64,000 nucleotides of DNA from Asterias rubens (Eukaryota; Echinodermata; Asteroidea; Forcipulatida; Asteriidae), in the NCBI RefSeq assembly GCF_902459465.1, contig NW_022985709.1, positions 124,001-188,000 on the forward strand, written 5' to 3'. The translations under genes and the position numbers were made by a program. The notes under the pieces are model-generated. The model had not been told where the DNA came from. It made no database searches and was given only the letters and a program-made list of their open reading frames with translations. Shown in pieces: positions 1-11,730 of the stretch (positions are counted from its first letter, which is position 1; every line of letters starts with the position of its first letter).

Positions 1-252
1 TCCTGAGGTCAGCTTGTTTGAATATTAATACTTTTATCTTCAATATTCACTCGGAGATGAGGTGTTTCAATATCTTCTAATATATCTTCAGGAAGTTACT
101 CAGCATTATTTTGAATGAAGCAGGGAGAACATAGAATACCAAAATAAACCCACCCCAAAACAACAGAAGTGCGGAACTTAATCCGATGAATAATTTACTA
201 CGAAATCTTAACAAAATGTAAGGCTAAAATATGTCTTGTCCCCCTTGCATCT

Positions 253-504
253 GGGCCCAATTTCATGGCTCTGCTTACCGCCGAATTCTGCGCTTACGAT
301 CACGATTCCCCGCTTACGTGCAAGCGCCGAATTTCTGCGCTAGCCTTGTAAGCCTATAATGCCTATAGTAACAGGGAGTACGCACGCGCAGAAGCCAAAA
401 TTCGCCGCTAACCCATGAAATACGCTTGCCGTAAGCACATAATTCCCTGCTTCCGTAAGCGCCGATTATGTGCTTACGGGAAGCAGAGCCATGACATTGG
501 GCCC
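253..504. mobile_element. Hairpin MITE, GGGCCCAATTTCATGG family
   Basis: Starts GGGCCCAATTTCATGGCTCT and ends with its near inverted copy (AGAGCCATGACATTGGGCCC). The inside is made of repeated GCTTACGG/CCGTAAGC motifs, so it can fold along its length. About 252 bp, no coding capacity. Confidence 0.75.
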
Positions 505-3101
505 TGGCCACAGTCTACCAACGGTCTGCCATTTTGGGAGTAAAATTGTACACAATTTAATTGTCAAACAATATTAATAGGTTATTAAATCAAAAGCAAT
601 CTAGGTGGCCTCGTTACAACAGCAACTTCCTATAAGTGGTCGTCAGCAGCAGCTGGCAATCGAGTGGGATTCACTTGTTCACCCAAAGTGGACCCCACCG
701 TATGACGTCAAAGTCTTAAACAGCGCCCCCAATGAGGAAAAAAGGAGGCGGATCATTGGATCGTAGATTATTAGTCCTTACTCATGCTCTATGCATGGGG
801 TAGAATGTCTACCGCCATGCTCTATGATTGGATAACCTAATTGGATAACACTTTGTGGCTCGTGAATAACGACAGAGAGTGGGTGGCCTGTAGCCGAAGT
901 CAATCCCCGTACATTGGCACATTTCACCTAGATTCATACGCAGACGACCGCAATTGCAGTTGCCAAACCAATCAAAACCCAGATTATAGAAAACCTACGT
1001 TACTGCACGTTTATTCCATGAAGTCATTGCAGTCAATGAAATCACTGGTTCTGAAAAGCAAGTACCAGTCTTTTCCCATGCGGATAATGACAGGGGACCA
1101 GTCTTACCATTGGATGACGCTCATGTGCGTACTTAAAACATGTGGGAAAAGTGCCCGAATTGGGCACATGGCACAAAGCTGCTTATAAACCACACAACAA
1201 CTTATGGTTTACCAGACCGAAATAGATTATTTAGCCAAAATACCATGTCACATTGGTATTCGTGGTTGGTAATCTGCTTATTAAGTTCTGCAAAGCACGA
1301 AATCGTTATGCAATTGTAAATGGAAGGTATATAGTACGTCTGCATCCCTCTTAAAATTAGTGGCCAAACAAAACAAAAACACATTTAGTTCGAAGCCTAC
1401 AGCAACTTTCGATAATAAAATCAGTTTGGGAAATGTTTACATATACAAGTAAGGCCAAGTAAAAAAAAAACATGTTTCGCGTCCCCGCCCGCTTCCTTTT
1501 TACAGGCCGCCTCCTTTTTTATTTTAATTTTTATTTAATTTTTTTATGCACATTTAAATTTTTTTTTTTTAAATAGGGTTATTTTAAATGATCTCAGCAA
1601 AAACAATCTGAATGTCTTGTCTGAATGCCTCGACTAAATTGTTTCATTTATGTTTTGTGTATTTCAGCAGTAGAAAAAACAATGGATATTTGACATTTTA
1701 ACAAAGAATGGCGGCCATCTTGAAATAAAAAATAAAAAATAAAAAGCCCCTCTTCCTCCTTTTTTTGAAAAACCTGGACGTGAAACATGTTTTTTGTGTT
1801 ACTCGGCCTAAGGTAGTTATGTACAAATATATAGGTTTTCTGCTCTCAAATGTGAATCTGAGAAGCATAACTGTCAGTGTCGTTTTCCGATTGTGTACTC
1901 CTAATAGGGATTTTCTGTTTACATGGACACATTCGCTTCAGATTTTCGGCAATAAAAAAACGCGACTTTTTGAAAATTCATTTTGCACATGTACATGTAT
2001 ATAAATGCATCTCCATTTATTAAAAGGAATCAAACAATCCAAAACGGTAAAAAAAGTTATACTTTGCCTTTAAGTGACTCCTGACATTGAGTCACCTAGT
2101 TCGAACGGATTACTAAACCGTGCGAACGGATTATTAATTCGTTTTTAATCCTGTTTTTATCAAGGAAGACATTTCATGCTAAGCACTTTTGTTGTGCTTA
2201 GCAGCTCTATAAAACTTACCCCTGACCATCAACGGCCATATCCGTTGCCATAGCCGTATAATCGAAGCCACTTGTGTTGAAGGCAAACTGAGCAACGAGA
2301 ATAATAATAATAAATAACAGAGAATACACGTGAGCAGCGATACGTTAAATTGGGTAAGAAAAGAATCAACCATACATGTTGAAAGTTCAAACCAAATTAT
2401 CGATGAATATGGCTCCTTCATTGTACGCTATTTATAGGTCTGGTATATTATTAGAATTTGATTTAATTAAGTGGCAGCCTTTTGGAGCTCGCTACGCATG
2501 CTGGTACAGATCGATCTGAGTTTGGCCTTTATAATTCATTAGTTTCTGTATCCATGGTTACGGTAAACAAATTCAACTGCTCTACCTCCGTGATCTATCG
2601 TTCAATAGCATCCCTCCATCCAGAGATGTGTGTACTTGGGTGCAAATATGATTGGTCACGGGAACAGATGTAAACAAATTCAACTGCTTTGCTTTTTTAC
2701 ACTTCCAATAACTGTACATTCCTCCATCTGGAGAACTATTGTCGTATAAGTTTGTGCAAATGTGATTAGTCAAAAAATGTGCTGCAAATTGAAATCAAGA
2801 TGCAAGTAAAATGTGAAGTAGACTATCGGAGAGCCAGTGGATTCGATTCAATTCAATTTAAAATGAGTTTGTTCCATACTCTGTTTGGAATATTATAATT
2901 TAAAGAATTTATCAGCACATAAAACGGTAACCAGGTCAAAAAGGGCATACACAAGTACGCCGAATTTATATATTGTTTTCAAGCATTGGATTCGCTATAT
3001 AACTGAATATACCTTATCTGCGGTTGACAACTGACAAAGTGGTCTCATTTTTACACATTTTCTTTTCACACATATACGATATCCCTCGTAAAGTAAATGG
3101 G
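505..3101. other. Intergenic sequence, no gene recognised
   Basis: AT-rich. Open frames here (longest about 115 codons near 841-1188, starting TTG) show no recognisable domain. Near 1470-1790, copies of CATGTTTC and ACGTGAAACATG in opposite orientation around poly-T/A tracts suggest an old palindromic element. Near 2490-2770 a short segment ending GTGATTGGTCA is repeated. Confidence 0.5.
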
Positions 3102-3105
3102 TTAA

Positions 3106-3483
3106 AGGCAGTGGACACTATTGGTAATTACTCAAAATAATTTCTATTATAAAACCTCACTTGGTAACGAGTAATGGGGAGAGGTTGTTAGTATAAAACA
3201 TTGTGAGAAACGGCTCCCTCTGAAGTGGAGTAGTTTTTGAAAAAGAAGTAATTTTCCACGAATTTGATTTCGAGACCTCAAGTTTAGAATTTGAGGTCTC
3301 GAAATCAAGCATCTGAAAGCACACAACTTCGTGTGACAAGAGTGTTTTTTCTGTCATAGTTATCTCGCAACTTCGACGACCAATCGAGCTCAAATTTTCA
3401 CAGGTTTGTTATTTTATGCATATGTTGAGATACACCAAGTGAGAAGACTGGTCTTCGACATTTACCAATAGTGTCCACTGCCT
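3106..3483 (-). mobile_element. Family-1 MITE (AGGCAGTGGACAC), full length
   Basis: Flanked by TTAA at 3102-3105 and 3484-3487. Ends are AGGCAGTGGACACTATTGG and its complement. The centre is the inverted pair GATTTCGAGACCTCAA / TTGAGGTCTCGAAATC. Good reference copy at 378 bp. Strand is arbitrary: - means the TTACTCAAAATAATT arm comes first on +. Confidence 0.9.
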
Positions 3484-3652
3484 TTAAGATCACGAGCTTG
3501 CCCCCCCCCCAAAAAAAAAAAAGAACACCTCAAAGCTTCCCAAAATAGGTTTGTGTAACCAGTAGCATTGCAAACACTCTTTCTGCACACATTCCATCTT
3601 TGTGTCGTCAATATCCGCGGTGGTGGTAAAAACCCCGCTCTGTCATGCTTCG

Positions 3653-4102
3653 AATAACGGAGAAGGATCTCATTAATATCTTATAAGATAACAATAAGAT
3701 GTTTCATAACAGTATTGACAGTTCTTGGTTTACCCCCCCCCCCTATTTCCAATATGACAACCAGACTACTTTGTTCAAACCATTCTTCAAATAAAAGAGT
3801 AGGATCTCATTAATATCTTATAAGATAACAATAAGATGTTTCATAACAGTATTGACAATTCTTTGTTTACCCCCTTATTTCTAATTATGACATCCGACGC
3901 TGACTTAATGCGTTGTACCAGACTACTTTGTTCAAACCATGGAGGAATCCGTCATTCTTCAAATAACAGAGTAGGATCTCATTCATATCTTATAGGATGT
4001 TACATAACAGTATTGACACTTCTTGGTTCACCCCCCTATTTCCAATAATACGACATCCGCCGCGGACTGCAATGCGTTGTACTAAGACTACTTTGTTCAA
4101 AC
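3653..4102. repeat. Three-unit tandem repeat upstream of SLC10
   Basis: Three diverged units begin near 3653, 3790 and 3961, about 137 to 172 bp each. Each carries AGGATCTCATTAATATCTTA-like sequence, then ACAGTATTGACA, a C-rich stretch, and ACTACTTTGTTCAAACC. The array ends about 385 bp before the SLC10 start codon, so it may lie in its promoter. No coding potential is seen. Confidence 0.7.
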
Positions 4103-4266
4103 CCAACAACCCGTGTATACAGGGTAACGCGTACGCTAGCAACAGGGTCACGTCAGCCCTACCGCAGACAAAAGAATCAACTTCTACAATTATTGAGTGC
4201 TTTCATTTCGTCGCCTGAGCTTTCACCTGACATCGCTCTGGATAGAAGGCACAGAAACGGTGTCGG

Positions 4267-4274
4267 TATAAAAA
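4267..4274 (+). promoter_or_regulatory. Candidate TATA box upstream of the SLC10 gene
   Basis: TATAAAAA lies about 215 bp upstream of the SLC10 ATG and downstream of a promoter-proximal tandem repeat. Its position fits a TATA element with a roughly 190-base 5' UTR. The assignment rests on the motif and position only. Confidence 0.3.
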
Positions 4275-4487
4275 TGTATCAACAGTAGTACCCGTTCCAC
4301 TTGATGTAAAGTTGTTTCAAATAGCTTCCTGGTATTTATGTACCTTATAAATAAATTGTTGGACTGATCTGCTGGACTCTTCATGATCATACTTGGTGTT
4401 TACACCACCACACAGAAGTCGCTGATATTTTAGAATCGTTAGGGCAAACTGGTGGTCGCTACTACTACTACTACGTACCAGGCAATA

Positions 4488-5996
4488 ATGGCGCTACTAC
4501 TACTGCACAAGTTAATCAGTGCATGGATGATATTAATGGTTCTACTACCATGGACAACATTTGGCTTCAATTTCTCCGTTGGCGAAACTGAAGAGGTTAG
4601 TGTGACATTCAAAGAGACAGTTCAATTCGACATGACTGTATTTTCTTCGGACCAGACAGGGGTTTTTAATTTAGAGAGTGCCGATATTGATGTGATCGTG
4701 CTTACGGATGCAGTGGAAGTTACGATCGTTGAAAATACAACTTTTCCGTTCACGACGACGATCAGCCTCCATGGACAATTTGTTGGACGGAGTAAACTTA
4801 AGATTGTCCACAGCTCGGTGGAGGTTTCCTCGGTGTTTGTTAACGTCCACACCCCATTTAAGGAGCTTGGAACAGTCGCTACTATCATTCTCGCCTCCTG
4901 GCTCGTTATCTCCTACGTGGTGATGGCGGCTAAAGTCGAGCCCAAGGTACTTCTTGAGAAGATAAAGCCACCTTGGGCACTTCTCCTCGGTATGATGTGT
5001 CAATTCATCCTGATTCCCCCTGTCGCTTACGCACTGTGCAAGGTGTTCGATTTGAGGGGTGCTGCGGCAGTCGGGCTGGTCCTAGTTGGGACCTGCCCCG
5101 GTGGGTTCTTCAGCAACATCGAGATCCTTCTGCTGGACTGCGACATTGTCCTCAGTCTCGCCATGACAACCTTCTCCACGTTTATCTCGGTAGGAATGAT
5201 GCCTCTAAATCTCTTCATCTACGCTCAGCCGTTCATCGAAGAGGACGGTCGCCTTCAGACGCCCTTCCAGGAACTCTTGATCCAGCTTGCCGGTCTTGTT
5301 CTACCCCTTGTCATCGGCGTTCCGTTCTTCTACAAGTTCCCTAAAATCCGGAAATATTGCTTAAAACTCGTCAAACCGTTTACGTTCATCCTGATGGTTT
5401 TGGGAGTAGTACTGTACATTCCGGCACAGTACTACGTCTTCTTCGGGGACTGGAAAGTTTGGGTGACCTCCTCTATAATCACCCTTATCGGTGCCTTCTT
5501 TGGGATGGGGGTAGCCCGTATAGCTAACTTTGACTATGTTGCATCCATCACGATCGCAATTGAGACTGGTTGTCAAAATACTCTCCTCGCTGTATCCGTT
5601 GCTAAACTTTTCTACGTAGCTCCAGAATCAGATGTTGTGGCTATTATACCACTCCTAATCGCCATCGTGTCAGGTCTCGAAGGTTTCGTTGTAGTTTTTC
5701 TCTACTATATCTACCTTTTTGTCAAAAGGAAACCGAAAGTTGCGCCCGTGGAATCCGTGGAGTCACCGGAGGGGGACAAACCTCCCGCGGTCGGCAGCAC
5801 GCCGGACGCTGAACTCGATACGCTGGCGGCAAAGGACAACAAAGGTTTCGCCGATGAGGAGAATTCAAAATCTCAGCATTTTATTGAGGATGAAAAGAAG
5901 CACGAACTTCAAGAAGTCAAGCCGAAAAAACGAACATCGCGAAAAAATAAAAAGGCTAAAAACCCCAAGGGGTATGTTATATATGGTGATACATAA
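4488..5996 (+). CDS. SLC10-family sodium/solute cotransporter, intronless, with extracellular N-terminal domain
   Basis: A membrane transporter of the SLC10 (bile acid/Na+ symporter) family. The frame has a stop at 4440 and its first ATG is at 4488, giving 502 aa in one exon. Residues 1-26 form a signal-like hydrophobic leader. Residues 27-125 are a beta-rich, Thr/Val/Ser-rich, probably extracellular domain. From about 127 to 415 there is a multi-span membrane region. Family motifs are kept: CPGGFFSN (203-210) followed by a MTT-ST pattern, and ETGCQNT (359-365), which correspond to the Na+-binding elements of ASBT/NTCP. The tail (about 416-502) is hydrophilic and Lys-rich. An N-terminal ectodomain before the carrier is typical of the SLC10A3/A5-like branch rather than the short bile-acid carriers. 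The substrate cannot be read from sequence. Lack of introns may mean a retrocopy, but the frame is intact, so it is probably functional. Confidence 0.9.
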   Translation: MALLLLHKLISAWMILMVLLPWTTFGFNFSVGETEEVSVTFKETVQFDMTVFSSDQTGVFNLESADIDVIVLTDAVEVTIVENTTFPFTTTISLHGQFVGRSKLKIVHSSVEVSSVFVNVHTPFKELGTVATIILASWLVISYVVMAAKVEPKVLLEKIKPPWALLLGMMCQFILIPPVAYALCKVFDLRGAAAVGLVLVGTCPGGFFSNIEILLLDCDIVLSLAMTTFSTFISVGMMPLNLFIYAQPFIEEDGRLQTPFQELLIQLAGLVLPLVIGVPFFYKFPKIRKYCLKLVKPFTFILMVLGVVLYIPAQYYVFFGDWKVWVTSSIITLIGAFFGMGVARIANFDYVASITIAIETGCQNTLLAVSVAKLFYVAPESDVVAIIPLLIAIVSGLEGFVVVFLYYIYLFVKRKPKVAPVESVESPEGDKPPAVGSTPDAELDTLAAKDNKGFADEENSKSQHFIEDEKKHELQEVKPKKRTSRKNKKAKNPKGYVIYGDT

Positions 5997-6812
5997 GAAA
6001 GTAAATGTAAACAACGGTACAAACCGACCCCGTTGTATGCAGGGTTAGGAAATGTTGTGGCTTGAGCAATATCATACACAAGAAGTGACTAAATTAAGTA
6101 TATTTATATTTTATACATAGGTATCGGGCTGCAATTTAATGCGTGCATTTAAAAAAGTCTTTCGGCCAACAAACCAAAGTGCCTATATACATGCAATTTA
6201 AGCACTGTAATAAAAAAATATGTATATAATATAATGTAACTTTATTAAATGATACTTTGGTTTTTACCCATATGCACAGATGTGTGTTAACACTGTATAC
6301 TCTGTCAATCACAGGCATTATTGACACAAATCACAGGCATTATTACTCGTTTTAGCCCTAAAGCGCCATAGTGAAGTACTGAGTTTACAGTGCAAATACA
6401 CATCGTTGTGCACGGGTAAAACTAAAATATATATTCTTCATCCCCGATGCAAATTTCGATGCGTCAAATTTAATGAGTTAAAACTTTAAAATCTTTGGTT
6501 TTAACTTATACAGATGAAGACAGTGTGATGCCGAAACGTAGACTATTTTTTTTTAAATAGTAATTTCGAGTGTTAGTAACATCAGTATTATGCATGTATC
6601 TGGTTAGTATTACGTCACTAAGCGCTATTGTGTTTCTCAACACGTTGTACATCAGTAACAGCTGCAGTGCTTCTAATATCAAAGAGCATTGTAATGTTTT
6701 ATTTTAATTTGTATTGTTTTGTTGTTATTACCAAAGGTAAACTTTCCGTTGGAGGCACTGGACGCGTTTGGTCATTGCTAACGACCAGTTGGTGTATTCA
6801 AACATTATGCTT
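5997..6812. other. 3' flank of SLC10, no gene recognised
   Basis: AATAAA at about 6209-6214 is a possible poly(A) signal for SLC10. 6285-6440 holds a decayed fragment of the tRNA-like SINE seen at 35 and 43 kb (ATCACAGGCATTATT, GTTAACACTGTATACTC). Otherwise AT-rich. Confidence 0.45.
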
Positions 6813-7081
6813 AACAAACCTGTGAAAATTTGTACTCAATAATTGGTCATCAAAGTTGCAAGAGCAAACATTTTGTGAGCTTTCAGATGCATAATAAAAA
6901 AAACTTCAGCTGAAGTATTTTATTTTTTGAGACAGAAAATACATCTTTATCAAAACACTACGTTACTTCAGAAGGAGCCGATCCTCACAATATTTTATAC
7001 TACCAACATTTCTCCATTTGTCGTTACAAAGTAAGTTTTATGCTTTATTTTGAGTAATTACCAACAACTTCCAGTGCCTTC
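6813..7081 (+). mobile_element. Family-1-type MITE, 5'-truncated, alternative core
   Basis: Carries the AACAAACCTGTGAAAATTTG arm and the right arm ending AGTGCCTT, but the centre is the palindrome ACTTCAGCTGAAGT (6903-6916) instead of the GAGACCTC stem. Confidence 0.7.
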
Positions 7082-7540
7082 GTTAACCTTTAGCCAATGG
7101 ACCGCCCACCAACCTAAAGCGATAGCCTTCACATACACGTAGGAGGAAACCCCGTGTTTTAACCTTAACATAAAACTGGATAGTCATTAGTCAAGTGAAT
7201 GACAATTGTTTATAGATCATTATTAATTCCCCTCACAGCTGACTTGTAATGTCAACGTTAATGACGATTACATAATTTGCCTCTTTACCCAACAAAAAAT
7301 GCTCATTTTGTAACCAAGAATGAAATCGTCTTTCATCAAGATGATATTAGTAATTATTAGTCAACAACGAATCCTTAGCAATTAGATCAGTAAATGCATT
7401 GTTGCCGTGTAAAACAATCACCATAAAAATGACTGGTAGTCGTTAACGGGAGGCACCTGTTGCTCCCAATGGACTATCACTTCTAAACCTTTTAAAACCA
7501 TGAATACCTTTTGAAATTGAACCATGATTCTTATTTACAA

Positions 7541-7918
7541 GCAGTGGACACTATTGGTAATAACTCAAAATAGTTATTAGCATAAAACCTTACTTAGTAA
7601 CAAGTAATGGGGAGCTGTTGATAGTATACAACATTGTGAGAAACGGCTCCCTCTGAGGTAACGTAGTTTTCGAGAGAAATAAGTAATTTTCCACGAATTT
7701 GATTTCGAGACCTCATAATGAAATGTTGATGTCTCGAAATCAAGCATCTGAAAGCACACAACTTCGTTTGACAAGGGTGTTTTTTCTTTCATTTTCATCT
7801 CGCAGCTTCGACGACCAATTGAGCTCAAATTTTCACAGGTTTGTTATTTTATGCATACGTTGCGATACACCAAGTGAGAAGACTTGTCTTTGACAATTAC
7901 CAATAGTGTCCAGGGTCT
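7541..7918 (-). mobile_element. Family-1 MITE copy
   Basis: GCAGTGGACACTATTGG at the left; GTGTCCAGGGTCT then TTAA at the right. Central stem GATTTCGAGACCTCA / TGATGTCTCGAAATC. Confidence 0.85.
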
Positions 7919-8296
7919 TTAATGAGAGGCACCTGGGACTCGTCACTTCTAAAAACCATGGCTACCTTTTGAAATTGAACCAGGATTCTAGTTATTTAAT
8001 GCAAGAATCGTGCAAATCTTATCAGCTCAATCGGGCGGTGCAGATTAGAGGTTAAAGCAGATTTTGGAAAATATTGTGAGAGCAAGGTTTAAAATGGATA
8101 ACAATCCAATTTCTTTGAAATATAGGTCCTATAGAGTTGAGAGTGGTATACATCTTTAATAATATAAAACCACTATAATCTAGATGTACTTACAAAATGT
8201 ATGAACCTCCGTCCTTCGAAAGATTCATTAAAAACACAGGTCCGTTTGACTGTGCAGTCTCGCGCGTATATTATTCTAAAATTCGGTACCAACCTG

Positions 8297-8450
8297 CAGC
8301 CGATCTCACGATCCGCTTAAGAATTTATCCCATCTCGAGTTTGGACGAATAACTCGCAATGTGTTCTTGCTTAAGGTTCTTAATTCGTCTCAAGTCAAGT
8401 CCTAGGATTAATCCTACGTTTTTCTAGGAAGAGCTTGGTGAAATCGAGGG
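8297..8450. mobile_element. CTG-target MITE (GATTTCAC family)
   Basis: Flanked by CTG at 8294-8296 and 8451-8453. The inside shares ACTCG, TCCTAGGATTAATCCTA and GGTGAAATCG with copies at 26, 37, 39 and 59 kb; the sequence is largely palindromic. Confidence 0.6.
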
Positions 8451-8453
8451 CTG

Positions 8454-9115
8454 GTCTTTTACAAAAGTTTTACCTGTGCGTGCGAAACTGTTTATTCATT
8501 AATCAATCACCATATTCAATCAAGTAAGCAATGAATATAAAAGTAAAACAAAGTTTAAAAAACAACAAAAAGGGGTTATACTTGTATACAATTAAGAATT
8601 TTTTGAAAATAGCATAATCTGTTGAAAACTTCTTACCAACCGAAACGACCCTGGATGGTATAACAAACAAGTTAACGGGATATCATTTCAAATTCAGGAA
8701 AGTATTAAGTCTTTTGAAGTTTTGAGAAAGACTCTGCTACTTAAAACTGCGGTTCACAAATTCAGAAGTGATTTGAAAATGGGATTCGTTTGCTCATTTC
8801 CAAAAACGCGCGAGACGACTTGCACGGTCAAAGATGCAAATGTGGACATTTTTGGTATTCTAAAAAGTAGAGAGTATAGTGTGCTAAAATGTTAAAATGA
8901 AGTTTACATACTTATAGTGAAAATGATGTGAGTTTCACGATTACATAATACATGTATAACTTGTAAGCGAGTATGAGGCTGAATATTTTCTAAACATTTA
9001 ATTATTTTGATAGGTCTCTACCCTTTGTAAAAAGTATATTAGGTAAGATTTGCGGTGACACCATGTATATACAATCTATTTTTAACAGGCCTAGTTAAGG
9101 CTCTGAGAAGATCCG
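8454..9115. other. Unassigned intergenic stretch
   Basis: AT-rich sequence without a recognisable gene or a repeat that I could pair with another part of the window. Confidence 0.4.
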
Positions 9116-9290
9116 GGCCCAAATTCATGGCTCTGCTTACCGTAAGCACAGAATCGGCGCTTACGGAAGCAGGGAATTCTGTGCTTACGGCAAGCGTATT
9201 TCACGGATTAGCGGCGTACTCCACGCGTACTCTGCGCGTGCGTACTCCACGTAGTGTTGGATTCAACTCTTTAGTTTTTTTAGAGCGTAC
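9116..9290. mobile_element. Truncated copy of the GGGCCCAATTTCATGG MITE
   Basis: Begins GGGCCCAAATTCATGGCTCT and shares the CTTACGGAAGCAGGGAATT and CGTATTTCACGGATTAGCGG segments of the 253-504 copy, but lacks the second end. Confidence 0.65.
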
Positions 9291-9851
9291 AAAACCTACT
9301 CCAATGTAGGTATATACATAGCCTATACTGCAAAAGTGTACGCATAGTTTGAAGCCGACTACCAACCATTGCAGAAGATTGCTTTCATTTTTGTAAAACT
9401 GTTTTAATAATCAGGGTACCAGTTATGCTTTCATCTACTTATATTGCGTGGTGTTTAAAACACCATTTCACAGTGGCTGAATAAAATAATATTGTTTTCT
9501 TGATACCGAATCACATTTTGTTACGGTGTGAATTTTATAATTATGGACATGAGAGATTGTCTTTTCCAGCATTATCAATAATATCCACCCCTTGTGGGAA
9601 ATTGCGGGGTTCATGTGACGGAGAGTTCACCGATAAAAACAAACAGACAAAACAAAGAAACAAACAAAACAAAAACAAACGAACAAAACACAGACAATTA
9701 ATCAAAACAAACACACAAACACACCAACAAACAAACATCCCAACCCTACGAACAAACAAGCCTGCTTTCAGGGACCAATTTCGGTTAAGATATTGATCTT
9801 AACTCCAGAGGAGGTTTCTGCACAGTGTATGAAGGTGATGATTTAGTATAA
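9291..9851. other. Intergenic, with AAAC-rich low-complexity tract
   Basis: 9638-9755 is a purine-rich AAAC/AAACAAAC simple-sequence tract that creates long open frames on both strands. Those frames are compositional, not genes. Nothing else recognised. Confidence 0.6.
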
Positions 9852-10145
9852 TTGTCAAAGACCACCAGGTCTACTCTGTTGTCTTACTGTATCCAAATCA
9901 TAATGCACAAAATAACAATGTCAAAATTTGTGGCTCAATATTGGTCATCGAATTTGCAAGCAAAATGAGCAAACACACTTGTTAGTGCCTTCAGTTGCCT
10001 TGGAGTGAGCGCTATTATGTTTAGCTCTTACTTCAGAGGAAGCCGTTTCTCACAATGTTTTATACTAACAACAGCCCTCCAAAAATCAAGTAAGTTTTTA
10101 TGATAACAATTATTTTGAGTAATTTACCAATAGTGCCCAGTGCCT
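9852..10145 (+). mobile_element. Degraded family-1 MITE
   Basis: ATTGTCAAAGACCACCAGG, then GGTCATCGAATTTGC, GAAGCCGTTTCTCACAATG and ACCAATAGTGCCCAGTGCCTT occur in family-1 order, with internal loss. Confidence 0.7.
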
Positions 10146-10910
10146 TGAAAAAAAACCTATTTGGTTCCTGCATATGATCTATGAATTAACGGAACAGAGA
10201 CATCGCACTGCATAACTCTGTAACCTTGTAGCTTAAGTCAGTAACGATTGTGTAAAGAAGACAAAACGCACTAAATAACGATAGACAAAGAACCGGATTA
10301 AATCGACGGAGACGGGTCTGTTTCGTGGAATCACGCACGGACAGACCATGAAATGACTTCGTTTGTGTGTGTATTACACGCCTCGCTCGGCCACCACTTC
10401 ACACAACATTTAAACCCAAACCTTGACAATTATGGTAATAATTAAACGACTCCATACAACCATAATAGTTTCATATAAATGAATCCATTTCAGAAGGAAC
10501 ATTTAATACTGTCAAAAAAGTAAATTGTACACCATTCTAAAATTACAATACAAACAGACATTGTCAAGAACAAAATGCACATAGGATCAAATGCTTTTCT
10601 AATTAAAGGAATTAAATCATTTCAAATAGATTTTACAAAAATATTAAAAATACCATTTGGTTTGAATTATTAACACTATTTATTGATACTATCATAATTG
10701 TGAAATAAATTAAGCTCCCCACCCCCATCCTAAAAAAAGGAGAACAAAAAAATAAATCAAGATTGTCAGTGCAAATGTATCTTACCAAAAAATAAAACAA
10801 ACAAACCGGAACTTCCGTACACCTTTTCCCCGACACAGAAACTCCAACATTTTGTCCTCAACAATTATTATTTTCTTTTAACTGCAGCAATATCATTGTT
10901 TAGATTCATA
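10146..10910. other. Unassigned intergenic stretch
   Basis: No gene recognised. AT-rich, with no motif or repeat that I could match elsewhere in the window. Confidence 0.4.
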
Positions 10911-11347
10911 GACATTGGACAATATTGGTAATTACTCAAAATAATTGTTAGTAAGCATACAACCTTATTTGGAAACGAGCAGTGGAGAGCAGGGCCCAAT
11001 TTCATAGAGCTGCTTAAGCACAAAATTTTGCTTAAGCAAACAATTCATTGCTTAGTAAAATCAGATTACCGGCCAAGATACCACTCAATTGTTATGCTAA
11101 GTAAACAACAGCTAAATACTAGTCATAAGCAATGTATATGGCATGAAATTTTGGCCAGTAGTGTGCAAAATAAGCGAGCTATTTTCGTGCTTAAGCAATT
11201 TTGTTTTGCTTAAGCAGCTCTATGAAATTGGCCCCTGTTGACAGTAAAACACATTGTGAGAAACGCAAACATCTGAAGAAACGTAGTTTTTGAGAAAGAT
11301 GGAATTTATCACTCAAATAATAAATTACTTCAGCTGAAACCTTTTAT
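10911..11347 (-). mobile_element. Family-1-type MITE interrupted by another MITE
   Basis: Left arm (GACATTGGACAATATTGG, TTACTCAAAATAATTG) runs to about 10990. A second element occupies 10993-11234. The family-1 arm then resumes (CACATTGTGAGAAACG, AGTTTTTGAGAAAG) and ends near a CTTCAGCTGAA core at about 11325. Confidence 0.75.
10993..11234. mobile_element. MITE, GGGCCCAATTTCATAGAGC family, nested
   Basis: Starts GGCCCAATTTCATAGAGCTG and ends CAGCTCTATGAAATTGGCCC. Inside are many TGCTTAAGCA-type palindromes. Inserted in the family-1 element around it. Confidence 0.85.
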
Positions 11348-11348
11348 T

Positions 11349-11728
11349 GAAGGTAGTGGACACTATTGGTAATTGTCAAAGACTAGCCTTCACTGTTGGT
11401 GTATCTCAACATATGCATAAAATAACAAACCTGTGAAAATTTGAGCTCAATCGGTCATCGAAGTAGCGAGATAATAATGAAAGAAAAATAACCCTTGTCA
11501 CATGAAATTGTGTGCGTTAGATGGTTGATTTCGAGACCTCAAGTTCTAAATCTGAGGTCTCGAAATCAAATTCGTGGAAATTACTTCTTTCTCGAAAACT
11601 ATGGTACTTCAGAGGGAGCCATTTCTCACAATGTTTTATACCATCAACCTCTCCCCATTACTCGTTACCAAGTGAGGTTTTATGCCAACAATTATTTTGA
11701 GTAACTACCAATAGTGTCCACTGCCTTT
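11349..11728 (+). mobile_element. Family-1 MITE, full length
   Basis: AGGTAGTGGACACTATTGG to ATAGTGTCCACTGCCTTT with the GATTTCGAGACCTCAAG / CTGAGGTCTCGAAATC core. Directly abuts the inverted copy that starts at 11731. Confidence 0.88.
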
Positions 11729-11730
11729 GA

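Noticed and set aside
841..1188. 115-codon open frame on + upstream of SLC10
   Set aside because: Begins with TTG, has no recognisable domain and lies in repeat-rich intergenic sequence.
9541..9796. Overlapping frames on both strands near 9.6 kb
   Set aside because: Due to an AAAC-rich simple-sequence tract.
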